Shown here one piece after another: positions 1-8,719 of a stretch of 64,000 bases of DNA. Position 1 is the first letter of the stretch. Each line of letters begins with the position of its first letter. The notes below the pieces were generated by a model that searched no databases, was not told the origin of the DNA, and saw only the letters and a program-made list of their open reading frames with translations. Source of the stretch: Pectobacterium aquaticum (GTDB lineage: Bacteria; Pseudomonadota; Gammaproteobacteria; Enterobacterales; Enterobacteriaceae); assembly GCF_003382565.3 (NCBI RefSeq), contig NZ_CP086253.1, positions 62,001 to 126,000 of the forward strand. The letters run 5' to 3'. The position numbers were made by a program, and so were the translations under genes.

Positions 1-939
1 ATTGAGTGCCGGGTTGGGGTGTTCGGTTAAAGCAAAACTGCTGCCGGGCATCAGTTCAGCGGCATTGGATTCACCGGAACCGGTCATGGCACCCGCCCGC
101 AGTGCGTCCAGCCGGTAGCCGGTAAAGGCCTTGCCGCTCGGGTCTTGTTTAAAGCGCCCCGGGTAGTCGAAGTGCTGATAGCTTTCGCGCTGGTGCGTCA
201 GCTCGCCGCTCATCTTGCTGTGCAGCAGACCATAGGCGGGGGTTTTGAAGCTGTAATCCTTGAGGGCGACTTCTGCGGTACTGACGGCTTCGGCATAGCG
301 GAAGCGGTTTACGTACGGCCCTTCGCTGAGACCCTGTGTGGCAAGGTTGAAAAACAGTTCAGAGCCTTTGCTGAGCGCCCCGGCATCATCCGCAAAGACG
401 ACGCGGTGTTTGCCTTCCTCAAATTCATGGAAGAAGTACAGGCCTTCTTCTGCGGCCAGTCGGGTGACGAACGCCAAATCGCTTTCCCGATACTGCACGC
501 AGTATTCGCGGGGCGCGTGGTCGTGACGCAGCGCAAAGGCATAATCGGTAATGCCAGACTCTTCCAGCAACGTACCGATAATGACTTCCGGCTTTTGCGC
601 CTGAAAGATGCGGGCGTTGGTACGCAGCCCCAGCCGCCACAACGCCGGACGGACTTCCGCCTGATAGCGCGTGCGGCGAAAGCCGGTGTCGCCCTGTGCA
701 AAGGCGCTGACAATGCCACTCACTCGCCGTTGGAGTATGCCTTCATACCACACCATCAACTCACACGGCTGGTCAAGCACCGTACCAAAATCCATATCCG
801 GCAAGGCACTCGCCAGATTCAGCGACAGGGCAAACGGCTGGTTAAGCGCTTCGCTGAGCTGAAAATCCACCACGGCAAATGTCGGGGCAGGCAATGCGCC
901 GACCTTTACCGTGAACTGTAATCCTGTACTGTTTGCCAC
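1..939 (-). CDS. vgrG: Type VI secretion spike protein VgrG, N-terminal part (runs off the window)
   Basis: VgrG trimers form the tip of the type VI secretion needle and carry effectors out of the cell. The 313 codons present cover the gp27-like base-plate domain. They closely parallel residue for residue the complete VgrG at 38437-40464, sharing the opening residues ANSxGLQFTVKVGAL, the GITDYAFALRHDHAPREYC segment and the KDYNFKTPAYGL segment. The start is a GTG at 939, as in the second copy, with a GAGGGA ribosome site just upstream. The gene lies downstream of hcp on the same strand, separated by a hairpin terminator, so it probably depends on read-through or its own promoter. The rest of the gene, including the gp5 needle and any effector genes, lies before base 1. 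Confidence 0.93.
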   Translation of the reverse strand, partial: MANSTGLQFTVKVGALPAPTFAVVDFQLSEALNQPFALSLNLASALPDMDFGTVLDQPCELMVWYEGILQRRVSGIVSAFAQGDTGFRRTRYQAEVRPALWRLGLRTNARIFQAQKPEVIIGTLLEESGITDYAFALRHDHAPREYCVQYRESDLAFVTRLAAEEGLYFFHEFEEGKHRVVFADDAGALSKGSELFFNLATQGLSEGPYVNRFRYAEAVSTAEVALKDYSFKTPAYGLLHSKMSGELTHQRESYQHFDYPGRFKQDPSGKAFTGYRLDALRAGAMTGSGESNAAELMPGSSFALTEHPNPALN

Positions 940-1021
940 GTTTATTCCCTCGCGTCCCGTGATGAAAACCGTGTTGTCTGCACTCAGGTCTGGGAGAATC
1001 AGACCTCAGGGCAGTGCACGC

Positions 1022-1046
1022 AAAAAACCCGGGACAAGCCCGGGTT
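1022..1046 (-). terminator. Rho-independent terminator/attenuator between hcp and vgrG
   Basis: Perfect 8-bp stem (AACCCGGG / CCCGGGTT) with a 5-base loop. On the minus strand it is followed by a run of six T. It sits directly after the hcp stop codon and before vgrG, so it can make Hcp, needed in large amounts, more abundant than VgrG. Confidence 0.8.
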
Positions 1047-1059
1047 GAATACAACAAAA

Positions 1060-1578
1060 TTACGCTTCGACCGGTGCACGCCAGTCATCAGAGCCGGAAG
1101 TCCCGGCAACGGTGTGCTCCCAGTCAATTTTGCGGTAGGCCAGCGACACTTCAATCAGTTGGGTGTAGTCCAGCTTGGACGGGTCCTGACAGTGTGGCAT
1201 TTTGCAGTCGATATCCACGATGGTGGCATCGGTCAGGATGGTAGAGAAGAAGTGCTCCTGCTTGCCTTCCACCGAGGTGCGATACCATTTCAGGGTCACG
1301 GTCGGCAGCATTTCACCAGATGCCAGGGCGTTGTACATCAGCGGTACGGCTTTGTTCAGCGCGACAGTGAATTTGAACGGCTTGTGCACACGCTGACCGG
1401 ATGGCTGACCAGACTGCGGGTCGGTCGGTACGGTGACGATGTGTTTGAATTCCTGCACCAGCATTTCATCTTCGTGGCCTTCCACATAGATGTTGCCGAC
1501 AGAGTCAGAGGTGAAAGCACCCGCGGTGATGTTGCCCTGCGTTTTCCCTTCGATGCTGATATAGCATGGAGTTGGCAT
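1060..1578 (-). CDS. hcp: Type VI secretion tube protein Hcp
   Basis: Hcp hexamers stack to form the inner tube of the T6SS and can carry small effectors. The protein is 172 residues, the usual Hcp length, and opens with the family's MPTPCYISIEGKTQG. It also carries the internal segments HEDEMLVQEF and KPFKFTVALNKAVP. An in-frame ATG exists further upstream (1635), but the start at 1578 is chosen because AAGGAGCAA lies at the right distance and the family begins there. The upstream 540 bases are gene-free and probably hold the promoter. With vgrG just downstream this is an hcp-vgrG satellite locus; no sheath or base-plate genes are in the window. Confidence 0.95.
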   Translation of the reverse strand: MPTPCYISIEGKTQGNITAGAFTSDSVGNIYVEGHEDEMLVQEFKHIVTVPTDPQSGQPSGQRVHKPFKFTVALNKAVPLMYNALASGEMLPTVTLKWYRTSVEGKQEHFFSTILTDATIVDIDCKMPHCQDPSKLDYTQLIEVSLAYRKIDWEHTVAGTSGSDDWRAPVEA

Positions 1579-1698
1579 AGTCTTGCTCCTTGTTGTTGAA
1601 CGAAATGAATTGTTGAACGAGTTGAATAACTTCACGTTCTGTATAGCAATTCACGTGCCAACTTTTATCTTATTGTTTTTAATATAAAATAACTTAAC

Positions 1699-1724
1699 TC
1701 AAATTTTCCTTAAGCAAAATTTGA
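1699..1724. repeat. Perfect inverted repeat upstream of hcp
   Basis: Arms TCAAATTTT and AAAATTTGA are separated by 8 bases. The repeat lies about 120-145 bases before the hcp start. It could be an operator or a cruciform; no known regulator site is recognised in it. Confidence 0.6.
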
Positions 1725-1812
1725 GCAAAAAGTTGCGCAGACCTCGTGAAAAAACGGCATCCATTGCGCAAAAAGTGATTTCAACCAGAAAGTGAGCAAG
1801 AAGTTGCGCAGA
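1722..1812. repeat. Direct repeat pair upstream of hcp
   Basis: The 20-mer at 1722-1741 and its copy at 1793-1812 differ at one position. They start 71 bases apart, close to seven helical turns. The shared core is AGTTGCGCAGA. Such spacing suits paired binding of a transcription factor, but none is identified. Confidence 0.6.
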
Positions 1813-2050
1813 ATGCGCAATTATTCTGAAAATTTTGATTAGACATGTGAGATTAGCGTCTTTTTTGAAGGAGTTAGCTATTGATTGGGGGTAAATAAAT
1901 GTTATTACCGATTAAAAATGCAAAACATAATTCAACTGGCTAATCGTTAGTCGCCTAATGTGGTGGGCGGTAAGGACGGGATGGCAAAAACTGGGAGAGT
2001 GAATAAAAAGAGGGAAATGCCTGGCCTTAGCATGCTGAAAGTAGGCGGTA

Positions 2051-2077
2051 AAAATAGTGGGGCGGTGCGTTGCCCCA
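2051..2077 (-). terminator. Probable terminator of avtA
   Basis: GGGGC/GCCCC stem with an 8-base loop. On the minus strand it is followed by ACTATTTTTA. It lies about 40 bases after the avtA stop codon. Confidence 0.6.
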
Positions 2078-2117
2078 ACCGTATTTCGTTTAATGACGCG
2101 TCTATTCTTGCGGCGAG

Positions 2118-3368
2118 TTAGCCTTCCTGCATCGCCTTTTCCACTTCTTCCGCCAGAATCGCAATACCGCGTTCGATTTTTTCCGGCTCCGGCACATAAT
2201 TCATGCGCATGCACTGGTGAGCGTGCGGCCAGTCCTGATCTAAGCCGGGGAAGAAGTAGTGACCCGGCACCATGAGAACGCCGCGTTTTTTCAGGCGCTG
2301 GTACAGAATTTCCGTCGTGATAGGCAGATCCTTAAACCACAGCCACAGGAAGATCGCACCTTCCGGCTTATGAATCAGGCACTGCTCGGGCGATAGATAG
2401 CGGCGAATGATTGCGATGGTTTCTGTTACACGCTGCTGGTAGAACGGGCGGATGACGTCATTAGATAAGCGCAGCAGATCGCCACGCTGAATCATCTCGT
2501 GTGCCAGCGCCGGGCCGACCGCACCCGGAGACAGGCTAATGATGCCGTTCATGTTGCCGATGGCGGAGATCACCTTTTCATCCGCAATGACGATACCGCA
2601 GCGTGAGCCGGGCAGACCCAGCTTGGACAAGCTCATGCACAGGATGATGTTCGGGTTCCACAGCGGCGTCGCATCGCTGAAGATAATGCCGGGAAACGGC
2701 ACGCCATAGGCGTTATCAATCAGCAGGGGAATGTTGTGCTGCTGCGCCAGAATATCCAGACGCATTAGCTCGTCGTCGGTCAGCACGTTACCAGTTGGAT
2801 TGGTCGGGCGGGATACGCAGACCAGCCCGATATCATCGGTAATCGACAAGTTATCGAAATCGACGTGATATTTAAATTGCCCCTCGGGCAACAGCTCGAT
2901 CTGAGGACGAACGGAGACGAACATATTGTCGTCCAGCCCGGAATCCGAATAGCCGATATATTCCGGTGCCAGCGGGAACAGCACCTTTTTCAGGCTGCCA
3001 TCGCTGTGGCGACCGGCAAATAAGTTAAATAAGTAGAAAAACGCACTCTGGCTGCCATTTGTTAGCGCAATGTTCTGTGGTCCAATCTGCCAGCCTAATT
3101 CATTACTCAGCAGCTCGGCCAGCGCCTTAAGCAGCGTATCCTTACCTTGCGGGCCGTCGTAGTTGCATAGCGCTTCCGTTAATTTCCCTTGTTCCAGCAT
3201 ATCCTGACACAGCTGTTTGAAGTAGCTGTCCATCTCCGGAATATGCGCCGGATTGCCGCCGCCCAGCATGATGGCGCCTGGCGTACGCAGCCCTTCGTTC
3301 AGATCGTCCATTAATTGAGTGATGCCAGCGTGGCGCGTGAATTTCTTACCGAAAAGAGAAAAGTTCAT
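2118..3368 (-). CDS. avtA: Valine-pyruvate aminotransferase (transaminase C)
   Basis: AvtA is a cytosolic PLP enzyme that exchanges the amino group between valine and pyruvate/alanine. It contributes to alanine and valine synthesis and links to 2-aminobutyrate. The 416 residues match the E. coli AvtA length (417). Fold-type I landmarks are present: SRPTNPTGN at 187-195, LIDNAYG at 216-222 and the PLP-lysine segment SLSKLGLPGSRCG with Lys249. The N-terminus MNFSLFGKKFTRHAGITQLM is characteristic of the family. The ribosome site is weak. The gene stands alone, divergent from the DUF4432 gene, with a hairpin after the stop. Confidence 0.95.
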   Translation of the reverse strand: MNFSLFGKKFTRHAGITQLMDDLNEGLRTPGAIMLGGGNPAHIPEMDSYFKQLCQDMLEQGKLTEALCNYDGPQGKDTLLKALAELLSNELGWQIGPQNIALTNGSQSAFFYLFNLFAGRHSDGSLKKVLFPLAPEYIGYSDSGLDDNMFVSVRPQIELLPEGQFKYHVDFDNLSITDDIGLVCVSRPTNPTGNVLTDDELMRLDILAQQHNIPLLIDNAYGVPFPGIIFSDATPLWNPNIILCMSLSKLGLPGSRCGIVIADEKVISAIGNMNGIISLSPGAVGPALAHEMIQRGDLLRLSNDVIRPFYQQRVTETIAIIRRYLSPEQCLIHKPEGAIFLWLWFKDLPITTEILYQRLKKRGVLMVPGHYFFPGLDQDWPHAHQCMRMNYVPEPEKIERGIAILAEEVEKAMQEG

Positions 3369-3760
3369 AGTTTAGTTATCAGTGGTCGTACACAGGTTAG
3401 CGGCAACCATAGCGCTTGCGCCAATAGGGTGCAATGTGGTCAAAAAACAGCCCGACAATTTTTTATCCTGTTTAGTTTTTGATTGTCAGAGTAAATCGCT
3501 GAGATAAATAGGCGCGTGGAAATGATTTCAGACGGTCGGCTTTATTTTGCTGAAACGATGTCAGCTTTTACCGATCGATGTCTCAATAATTCTGCAATTA
3601 TAGATGCCATTCATAGTGAATTAGTGATGCTAATTGGATAAATAACGCGACAATGCCGAATTTTTCCATCTGGTGATAGCTATCACATTCTGACCATCTG
3701 CTGATTTGTAGTCTTTAGCTCGCATTAGCTAAAACAATTCAGCAGAGAGGGATGGTTAAC
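3369..3760. other. Divergent intergenic region avtA / DUF4432 gene
   Basis: This 392-base gene-free region holds the promoters of two divergent genes. The only site recognised is a CRP-like palindrome at 3669-3690, much closer to the DUF4432 gene. Confidence 0.6.
3669..3690. promoter_or_regulatory. Probable CRP (cAMP receptor protein) site
   Basis: GGTGA-TAGCTA-TCACA matches the consensus TGTGA-N6-TCACA at 9 of 10 core positions, and the 6-base spacer is itself palindromic. It is centred about 81 bases before the start of the DUF4432 gene, a plausible place for activation. This would fit a sugar-related role. Binding is inferred from sequence alone. Confidence 0.6.
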
Positions 3761-4969
3761 ATGAAAAAATTACTGGCTATAGGCATTACACTGGCGCTGA
3801 CATCATGGCAACTATCGGCACAGACGTTTGTGCTGACAGATGCTGAAGGCAGTGTGGAAAAGGGAAACTGGCAAATTGGCAGTGATGCCCTGAAGATACA
3901 AAATCAGCATTTCAGCATTGAGCAAAAAGTCCTGCACGGCGGACGTCAGGAAGGCAGTAAAGTGATCACAATTACCAGCCAGGACGGCCTGAAAATTGCC
4001 CTCAGCCCGACGCGAGGGATGAACTTGCTGCATGTAACGGGCAAAAACATCCGCTTAGGGTGGGATTCGCCAGTTGATGAGGTCGTCAACCCGAATACCA
4101 TCAATCTGGAAAGCCGTAATGGATTGGGCTGGCTGGAAGGTTTCAATGAGATGATGGTGCGCTGCGGCTTCGAATGGACGGGGCACCCGGTTGTCAGCGA
4201 GGGCATGATCTATACCCTGCATGGCCGTGCGGGCAACACGCCAGCGTCAAAAGTGGTGGTGGAAGTCAGTGATAAAGCGCCGCATACCATTACGGTGCGC
4301 GGCCTGCTGAAGGAAAACAGCTTTAAGAAGTCGAATCTGGAAACCTGGACTGAGCTGCGTTACGTCCCCGGCAGCGAGTCGTTTACCGTGCACGATGTGC
4401 TGACCAACAAAGCCGACTATGCGCGTGACTATCAGATTATCTACCACAGCAATTTCGGTACGCCGATTCTGGAAGAAGGTGCGCGTTTCATCGCACCGGT
4501 AAAAGATATTTCTCCGTTTAATGACCATGCCAAAGCGGGTCTCGCAACCTGGCAAACCTACAAAGGGCCGACAAAAGACTTTGATGAAATGGTGTTCAAC
4601 ATTACGCCGTATACGGATGCACAGGGTAAAACGCTGGCGGCGCTGGTGAACAAGGCGGGGGATAAGGGCGTGTCGATTGCCTTTGATACCCATCAGCTGC
4701 CGCTGCTGACGCTGTGGAAAAACACGGACACGGAAAAACAGGGTTACGTCACGGGGATCGAACCCGGCACTAACTACGCCTATCCGGTTACGATTGAACG
4801 CGAACAAGGGCGGGTCAAAAAGCTACAGCCCGGCCAGAGCACGACGTTTGAGCTGACATACAGCCTGTTGAGTAGTGCAGAGGCAGTACAGAAAACGGAG
4901 CAGCAAGTGAAAGCCATTCAGGGTGACAACAAAACCACGCTGACGGAAAAACCTATTGCCATCGAGTAA
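3761..4969 (+). CDS. Periplasmic DUF4432 (aldose 1-epimerase-like) protein
   Basis: A secreted protein of 402 residues with a signal peptide (MKKLLAIGITLALTSWQLSA, cleavage near residue 20). The mature part looks like the DUF4432 branch of the galactose-mutarotase-like beta-sandwich fold: SPTRGMNLL near 82-90, EGFNEMMVRCGFEWTG near 126-141, HGRAGNTP near 154-161 and GIEPGTNYAYP in the C-terminal third. This fold usually binds sugars, so a role in handling a periplasmic sugar or sugar acid is plausible, but the substrate is unknown. The start at 3761 is preferred over 3752 because GAGAGGG is then correctly spaced and the signal peptide begins MKK. A CRP-like site lies upstream. It appears to be a single-gene unit. 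Confidence 0.75.
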   Translation: MKKLLAIGITLALTSWQLSAQTFVLTDAEGSVEKGNWQIGSDALKIQNQHFSIEQKVLHGGRQEGSKVITITSQDGLKIALSPTRGMNLLHVTGKNIRLGWDSPVDEVVNPNTINLESRNGLGWLEGFNEMMVRCGFEWTGHPVVSEGMIYTLHGRAGNTPASKVVVEVSDKAPHTITVRGLLKENSFKKSNLETWTELRYVPGSESFTVHDVLTNKADYARDYQIIYHSNFGTPILEEGARFIAPVKDISPFNDHAKAGLATWQTYKGPTKDFDEMVFNITPYTDAQGKTLAALVNKAGDKGVSIAFDTHQLPLLTLWKNTDTEKQGYVTGIEPGTNYAYPVTIEREQGRVKKLQPGQSTTFELTYSLLSSAEAVQKTEQQVKAIQGDNKTTLTEKPIAIE

Positions 4970-5129
4970 CGTTATCTATGCCGACCACAGAATCTGGTGG
5001 TCGGCTATCTCACGTTGGTTACGCTGAGTCATTGTCACGTAAAGCCATAATTATCTTTTCTTATCCGTATTTTCATTTTACGCGTACCTTGAAGAAGGTA
5101 TTTGTTACGTATTTGATCAGGGGATGAGA

Positions 5130-6041
5130 ATGTCGTTGAAAGATGCGCTGCTCGCGCTGTGTGTTGTCGTGCTATGGGGCGTGAACTTCGTGGTGATCAA
5201 GGTTGGGCTGAACGACATGCCGCCTTTCTTACTGGCAGGGCTACGTTTTTCGCTGGTGGCGCTCCCGGCTATTTTCTTTGTTCCTTTCCCACGTATTCCC
5301 CTGAAATGGCTGCTCGCCTATGGCATGACGATCAGCTTTGGTCAGTTTGGCTTCTTGTTCCTCGCCATCAAGCTGGGTATGCCTGCGGGGATTGCGTCAC
5401 TGGTGTTACAGGCGCAGGCCTTTTTTACGCTGCTGGTTGGCGCGGTCTTACTCTCCGAAAAGCTGCGCTGGAATCACGTGGTCGGCATTCTGGTGGCGGC
5501 GCTAGGGATGGTCGTGCTGGCAGAAGGTCGCACAGCGCTGCAAATGTCCTCTGGAATGACTACCACCACGCTGCTGCTGACGCTGGCGGCGGCGCTGTCA
5601 TGGGCGGTGGGCAACATTATCAATAAAGTGATCATGAGCCAAAACAGCGATGTGCGCATCATGTCGCTGGTGGTGTGGGGGGCGCTGGTGCCTGTCGTGC
5701 CGTTTTTCATCAGCTCCTGGCTGTTTGAAGGTCGGGACGCGATTGTCCATAGTTTAACGACTATCCAACTGCCGACGATATTATCTCTGGTTTATCTGGC
5801 ATTTGCGGCAACCATCATCGGCTACGGGATTTGGGGAAGCCTGCTGGCGCGCTATGAAACCTGGCGTGTGGCCCCGCTGTCGCTGCTGGTGCCAGTGGTT
5901 GGGCTGGTCAGTGCCGCCATTTTTCTGGGTGAATCGCTCTCGTTACTACAGATCGTGGGCGCGGTGCTGATTATGGTCGGCCTGTTGGTGAATGTGTTTG
6001 GTGCGCGGCTGCGTTTATGGCTGCCCGTGCGGCAATCGTAG
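5130..6041 (+). CDS. eamA: O-acetylserine/cysteine exporter EamA, drug/metabolite transporter family
   Basis: An inner-membrane transporter of 303 residues with about ten hydrophobic segments arranged as two EamA repeats. It follows E. coli EamA (YdeD) closely. Shared stretches are LWGVNFVVIKVGLNDMPP, GMPAGIASLVLQAQAFFT, SWAVGNIINKVIMS, and RYETWRVAPLSLLVPVVGL near the end. The E. coli protein exports cysteine-pathway metabolites. The start at 5130 is preferred over 5124 because the AGGGG ribosome site is then about 7 bases upstream rather than adjacent. It converges with uxaB and the two share a hairpin terminator. Family assignment is strong; the exported compound in this organism is inferred. 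Confidence 0.88.
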   Translation: MSLKDALLALCVVVLWGVNFVVIKVGLNDMPPFLLAGLRFSLVALPAIFFVPFPRIPLKWLLAYGMTISFGQFGFLFLAIKLGMPAGIASLVLQAQAFFTLLVGAVLLSEKLRWNHVVGILVAALGMVVLAEGRTALQMSSGMTTTTLLLTLAAALSWAVGNIINKVIMSQNSDVRIMSLVVWGALVPVVPFFISSWLFEGRDAIVHSLTTIQLPTILSLVYLAFAATIIGYGIWGSLLARYETWRVAPLSLLVPVVGLVSAAIFLGESLSLLQIVGAVLIMVGLLVNVFGARLRLWLPVRQS

Positions 6042-6066
6042 CAGAACGTATTCTCTTGCCAGAGAA

Positions 6067-6087
6067 ACAGCGCCCGGCGGGCGCTGT
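6067..6087. terminator. Bidirectional hairpin between eamA and uxaB
   Basis: 8-bp stem ACAGCGCC / GGCGCTGT with a 5-base loop, between the stop codons of two converging genes. Confidence 0.6.
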
Positions 6088-6096
6088 CGATCATCG

Positions 6097-7542
6097 CTAT
6101 TCCCGCGCTTTCACTGCCTGGCGCATCCCTTGCGCCAAAATATCGTTCAGATCGGCTGTCACCTGCTCCACTAAACCTGACCGTTGGGTGAGATCTTCAC
6201 CCCAGTGCGCGGTATTGGCGAGCACCTCGTTGACCAATTCATGCACGGTTAGATCGGTCCCAACACGTGGCCACCGCTGGCGGTAACGGCTGAGCCACTG
6301 CTCATCATCTTGTAAAGGATAAGTCTCGCCCGCTCGTTCTCCGCGGTAGAAGGCAATCAGCGCGGCCAGTGCAAACGTCAACCGTGCCGGAAAGCGCCCG
6401 TCGCGGTGGCCTGCCAGCAACTGCGGCAGAATACGTGTGCGGAATTTAGTCATGCCATTGAGTGCGATGGAGAGCAACTGATGGCGAATATAGGGATTCT
6501 GAAAACGTCCGGTGACGGCATCGGCAAATTCACGCAACTCATTCGCCGGTAAATCCAGCACCGGGATGATTTCTTGATGTAGCGTATTTTCTACAAAGCG
6601 ACGCACATCGGCATCCTGCATGGCTTCACCTACCGTATCTAGCCCGCAGAGCCAGGCAACTGGAACCAGAGCGGTGTGTGCACCATTCAGAATCGCCACT
6701 TTACGTTCTTTATAGGGTCTGATGTCGTCAACAATGCGGATATTAAGCGGGCATTCTGCAAGTTTCAGTTCATCCGCTAGCCAGTTGGGGCCTTGAATGA
6801 CAAAGAGGTAAAAATGTTCGGCGGTATCCAGAAAGGCATCGTGGTAGCCCAGTTTCTCTTCCAGCGCTGACGATTCTTCATGCGGGTATCCCGTTACGAT
6901 TCTGTCCACGAGCGTGGAACAGAAGGTATTTGCCGTCTCAATCCAGTCGATAAACGCGGGTGAGAGCTGCCATTCCTGGGCATAGCGCAGAACCAGAGCT
7001 TTAAGCGCTTCACCGTTATAGTCGATCAGTTCGCAGGGGATGATGACCCAGCCTTTATCGCTCTCACCGTTAAAATACGTAAAGCGTTCCAGCAACAGTC
7101 GTGTCAGCTTGGCGGGAAAACTGACTGGCGGCGTATCGTTGAGGCTGTCTCCAGCGTGATAGCTGATGCCCGCTTCCGTGGTGTTTGAAAAAACAAAGCG
7201 AGTGGCGGCATTATGGGCCAGTGCCAGGTAATCGGCAAAATGCTGATACGGGTTAATCTCGCCATTCACCGATCGGATCAGACGCGCATCGCTGACTGCC
7301 TCGCCCTGTTCGTTAAGCCCCCTAATGACCGTGGTGTAAAGCCCATCTTGCGTATTGAGCGACGGTGGAAAATCGGTATTAATCGGGCGCACAATCGTTA
7401 CGCCCGCCTGAAGATCGGTCTTCTCATTCAGCACATCTAACTGCCAGTCCACAAAGGCGCGCAAGAAGTTGCCTTCACCAAACTGAATCACTTTTGTTGG
7501 ATAGCATGCGCCGGGAAAGTCTTTCCGATTCAATGTCTTCAT
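6097..7542 (-). CDS. uxaB: Tagaturonate reductase (altronate oxidoreductase)
   Basis: UxaB reduces D-tagaturonate to D-altronate with NADH, a cytosolic step of galacturonate breakdown. The 481 residues match E. coli UxaB (483) from end to end: MKTLNRKDFPGA at the start, the Rossmann segment IQFGEGNFLRAFVDW near 19-33, FVFSNTTEAGISYHAGD, FCSTLVDRIVTGYP and KERKVAILNGAHTAL. It starts 13 bases after lgoD on the same strand, so the two are one transcription unit. LgoD makes D-tagaturonate, the substrate of UxaB, so the pair forms a direct two-step relay. In E. coli uxaB sits elsewhere, with uxaC/A or alone. Confidence 0.95.
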   Translation of the reverse strand: MKTLNRKDFPGACYPTKVIQFGEGNFLRAFVDWQLDVLNEKTDLQAGVTIVRPINTDFPPSLNTQDGLYTTVIRGLNEQGEAVSDARLIRSVNGEINPYQHFADYLALAHNAATRFVFSNTTEAGISYHAGDSLNDTPPVSFPAKLTRLLLERFTYFNGESDKGWVIIPCELIDYNGEALKALVLRYAQEWQLSPAFIDWIETANTFCSTLVDRIVTGYPHEESSALEEKLGYHDAFLDTAEHFYLFVIQGPNWLADELKLAECPLNIRIVDDIRPYKERKVAILNGAHTALVPVAWLCGLDTVGEAMQDADVRRFVENTLHQEIIPVLDLPANELREFADAVTGRFQNPYIRHQLLSIALNGMTKFRTRILPQLLAGHRDGRFPARLTFALAALIAFYRGERAGETYPLQDDEQWLSRYRQRWPRVGTDLTVHELVNEVLANTAHWGEDLTQRSGLVEQVTADLNDILAQGMRQAVKARE

Positions 7543-7555
7543 GATTATTCCCTCA

Positions 7556-8578
7556 TCAAAATGTGATGACGCCTTTGATTAGCTCACGGTTGTTAATGAC
7601 ATCCTTTTCATAGATGTCAGCCAATGTGGCAAACGGGTAACGGTGCGTCAGCATCATTTCTGCGGTGAGTTTGCCTTCAGACATTAGACGTCCCACTTTG
7701 GCAAAATCTTCCGGTGTGGCGTTACGGCTGCCCATCATCGTGGTTTCTTTCTTATGGAATTCAGGGTCGGAGAACTGTAAATCACCTTTAAACAGACCGA
7801 CAAACACGATGCTGCCACCGTGTCGGATCAGGTTAATGGTGTTGTTCATCGCATGCTGGTTTCCCGTGGCATCAATCACTTTTTCAGCCAATGAACCACC
7901 AAATTCGGCGCGTAGCTGGGCCTCAAAGTCCTCGGCAGAGGGATCGACGACCGGCAGATTCAGGTTGGCAATGACGTGTTCGCGGCGGGCAGCGCTGGTA
8001 TCCGCAACCACCACCTGAGCGCCATCTGCTTTGGCGATGGCCGCTGCGCCGAGGCCAATGGGGCCGGCACCGACGACCAGCACCTGTTCGCCACGTTGCA
8101 CTTTCGCCCGGCGAACAGCATGCGCGCTAATGGCATATGGCTCGATCAATGCCGCCGCTTGTGGATCGATCCCTTCTGCAAGCAGTACGTTTGTGGCGGG
8201 CACAGCTAGATATTCGCTGAATCCGCCATCCTGATGTACGCCAATGACTGAAATTTTCTCGCAGCAGTTGGTACGGCCGCTTTTGCAGGCAGGGCATTGC
8301 TGACAGGCTACGTAGGGAATAACGGCAACCTGCTGGCCTTTTTTAAATTGATGTACATTTTTGCCTGTATCGACAACCTCACCACATATTTCGTGACCTA
8401 ATACGCGTGGGTAGCTAAAAAAGGGTTGATTCCCTCCCCAGGCATGAATATCTGTTCCACAAATACCCACAGACTTAATTTTAATTAATGTTTCACTCTC
8501 ACCCGGAATAGGTATTTCACGTTTTTTCCAGACAAGTTTTTTCGGTTCCTGGCAAATCAATGTATTCATTGTTGACAT
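7556..8578 (-). CDS. lgoD: L-galactonate 5-dehydrogenase, zinc-dependent MDR family
   Basis: LgoD (YjjN) oxidises L-galactonate to D-tagaturonate with NAD+. The protein is 340 residues, the length of the E. coli enzyme, and nearly every stretch matches. Expected ligands of the catalytic zinc are Cys40, His62 and Glu63. The structural zinc cysteines are 92, 95, 98 and 106. The dinucleotide-binding motif VVGAGPIGLG spans 168-177. A longer reading frame goes back to 8704, but the start at 8578 (MSTMNTLICQ) has AGGAGAG correctly placed and matches the family. The gene is transcribed away from lgoR and is followed by uxaB. Confidence 0.95.
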   Translation of the reverse strand: MSTMNTLICQEPKKLVWKKREIPIPGESETLIKIKSVGICGTDIHAWGGNQPFFSYPRVLGHEICGEVVDTGKNVHQFKKGQQVAVIPYVACQQCPACKSGRTNCCEKISVIGVHQDGGFSEYLAVPATNVLLAEGIDPQAAALIEPYAISAHAVRRAKVQRGEQVLVVGAGPIGLGAAAIAKADGAQVVVADTSAARREHVIANLNLPVVDPSAEDFEAQLRAEFGGSLAEKVIDATGNQHAMNNTINLIRHGGSIVFVGLFKGDLQFSDPEFHKKETTMMGSRNATPEDFAKVGRLMSEGKLTAEMMLTHRYPFATLADIYEKDVINNRELIKGVITF

Positions 8579-8719
8579 GATTTTTCTCTCCTGTTTTTTG
8601 TTTTTCCAGATATTGATGAAAAAAAATATTGATGAGAGATAGGAGCTGTAAATTGTGAGTGCGGACTCATAAAAATGTTTTAAATCGGTTTTTAATGTGT
8701 GCAAAAAAGGAGATCTCTC
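8579..8719. promoter_or_regulatory. Divergent promoter region lgoD / lgoR
   Basis: 141 bases between two divergent genes of one pathway, so it should contain both promoters and the LgoR operator. The region is AT-rich. An imperfect palindrome around 8669-8686 with an ATGTTTTA core is a candidate operator, but no established consensus is known to me for LgoR. Confidence 0.5.

Larger units (their letters stand above)
1579..2050. other. AT-rich upstream region of hcp with repeats
   Basis: No gene is visible. The stretch holds a perfect 9-bp inverted repeat at 1699-1724 and a 20-bp direct repeat at 1722-1741 and 1793-1812 (one mismatch). Further copies of a TTGCGCA-type core lie at about 1764 and 1805. 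It is probably the regulatory region of the hcp-vgrG locus. Confidence 0.6.

Noticed and set aside
145..921. Long plus-strand reading frame over the left VgrG gene
   Set aside because: It is the antisense shadow of a coding region that clearly encodes VgrG on the minus strand; no ribosome site and no recognisable domain.
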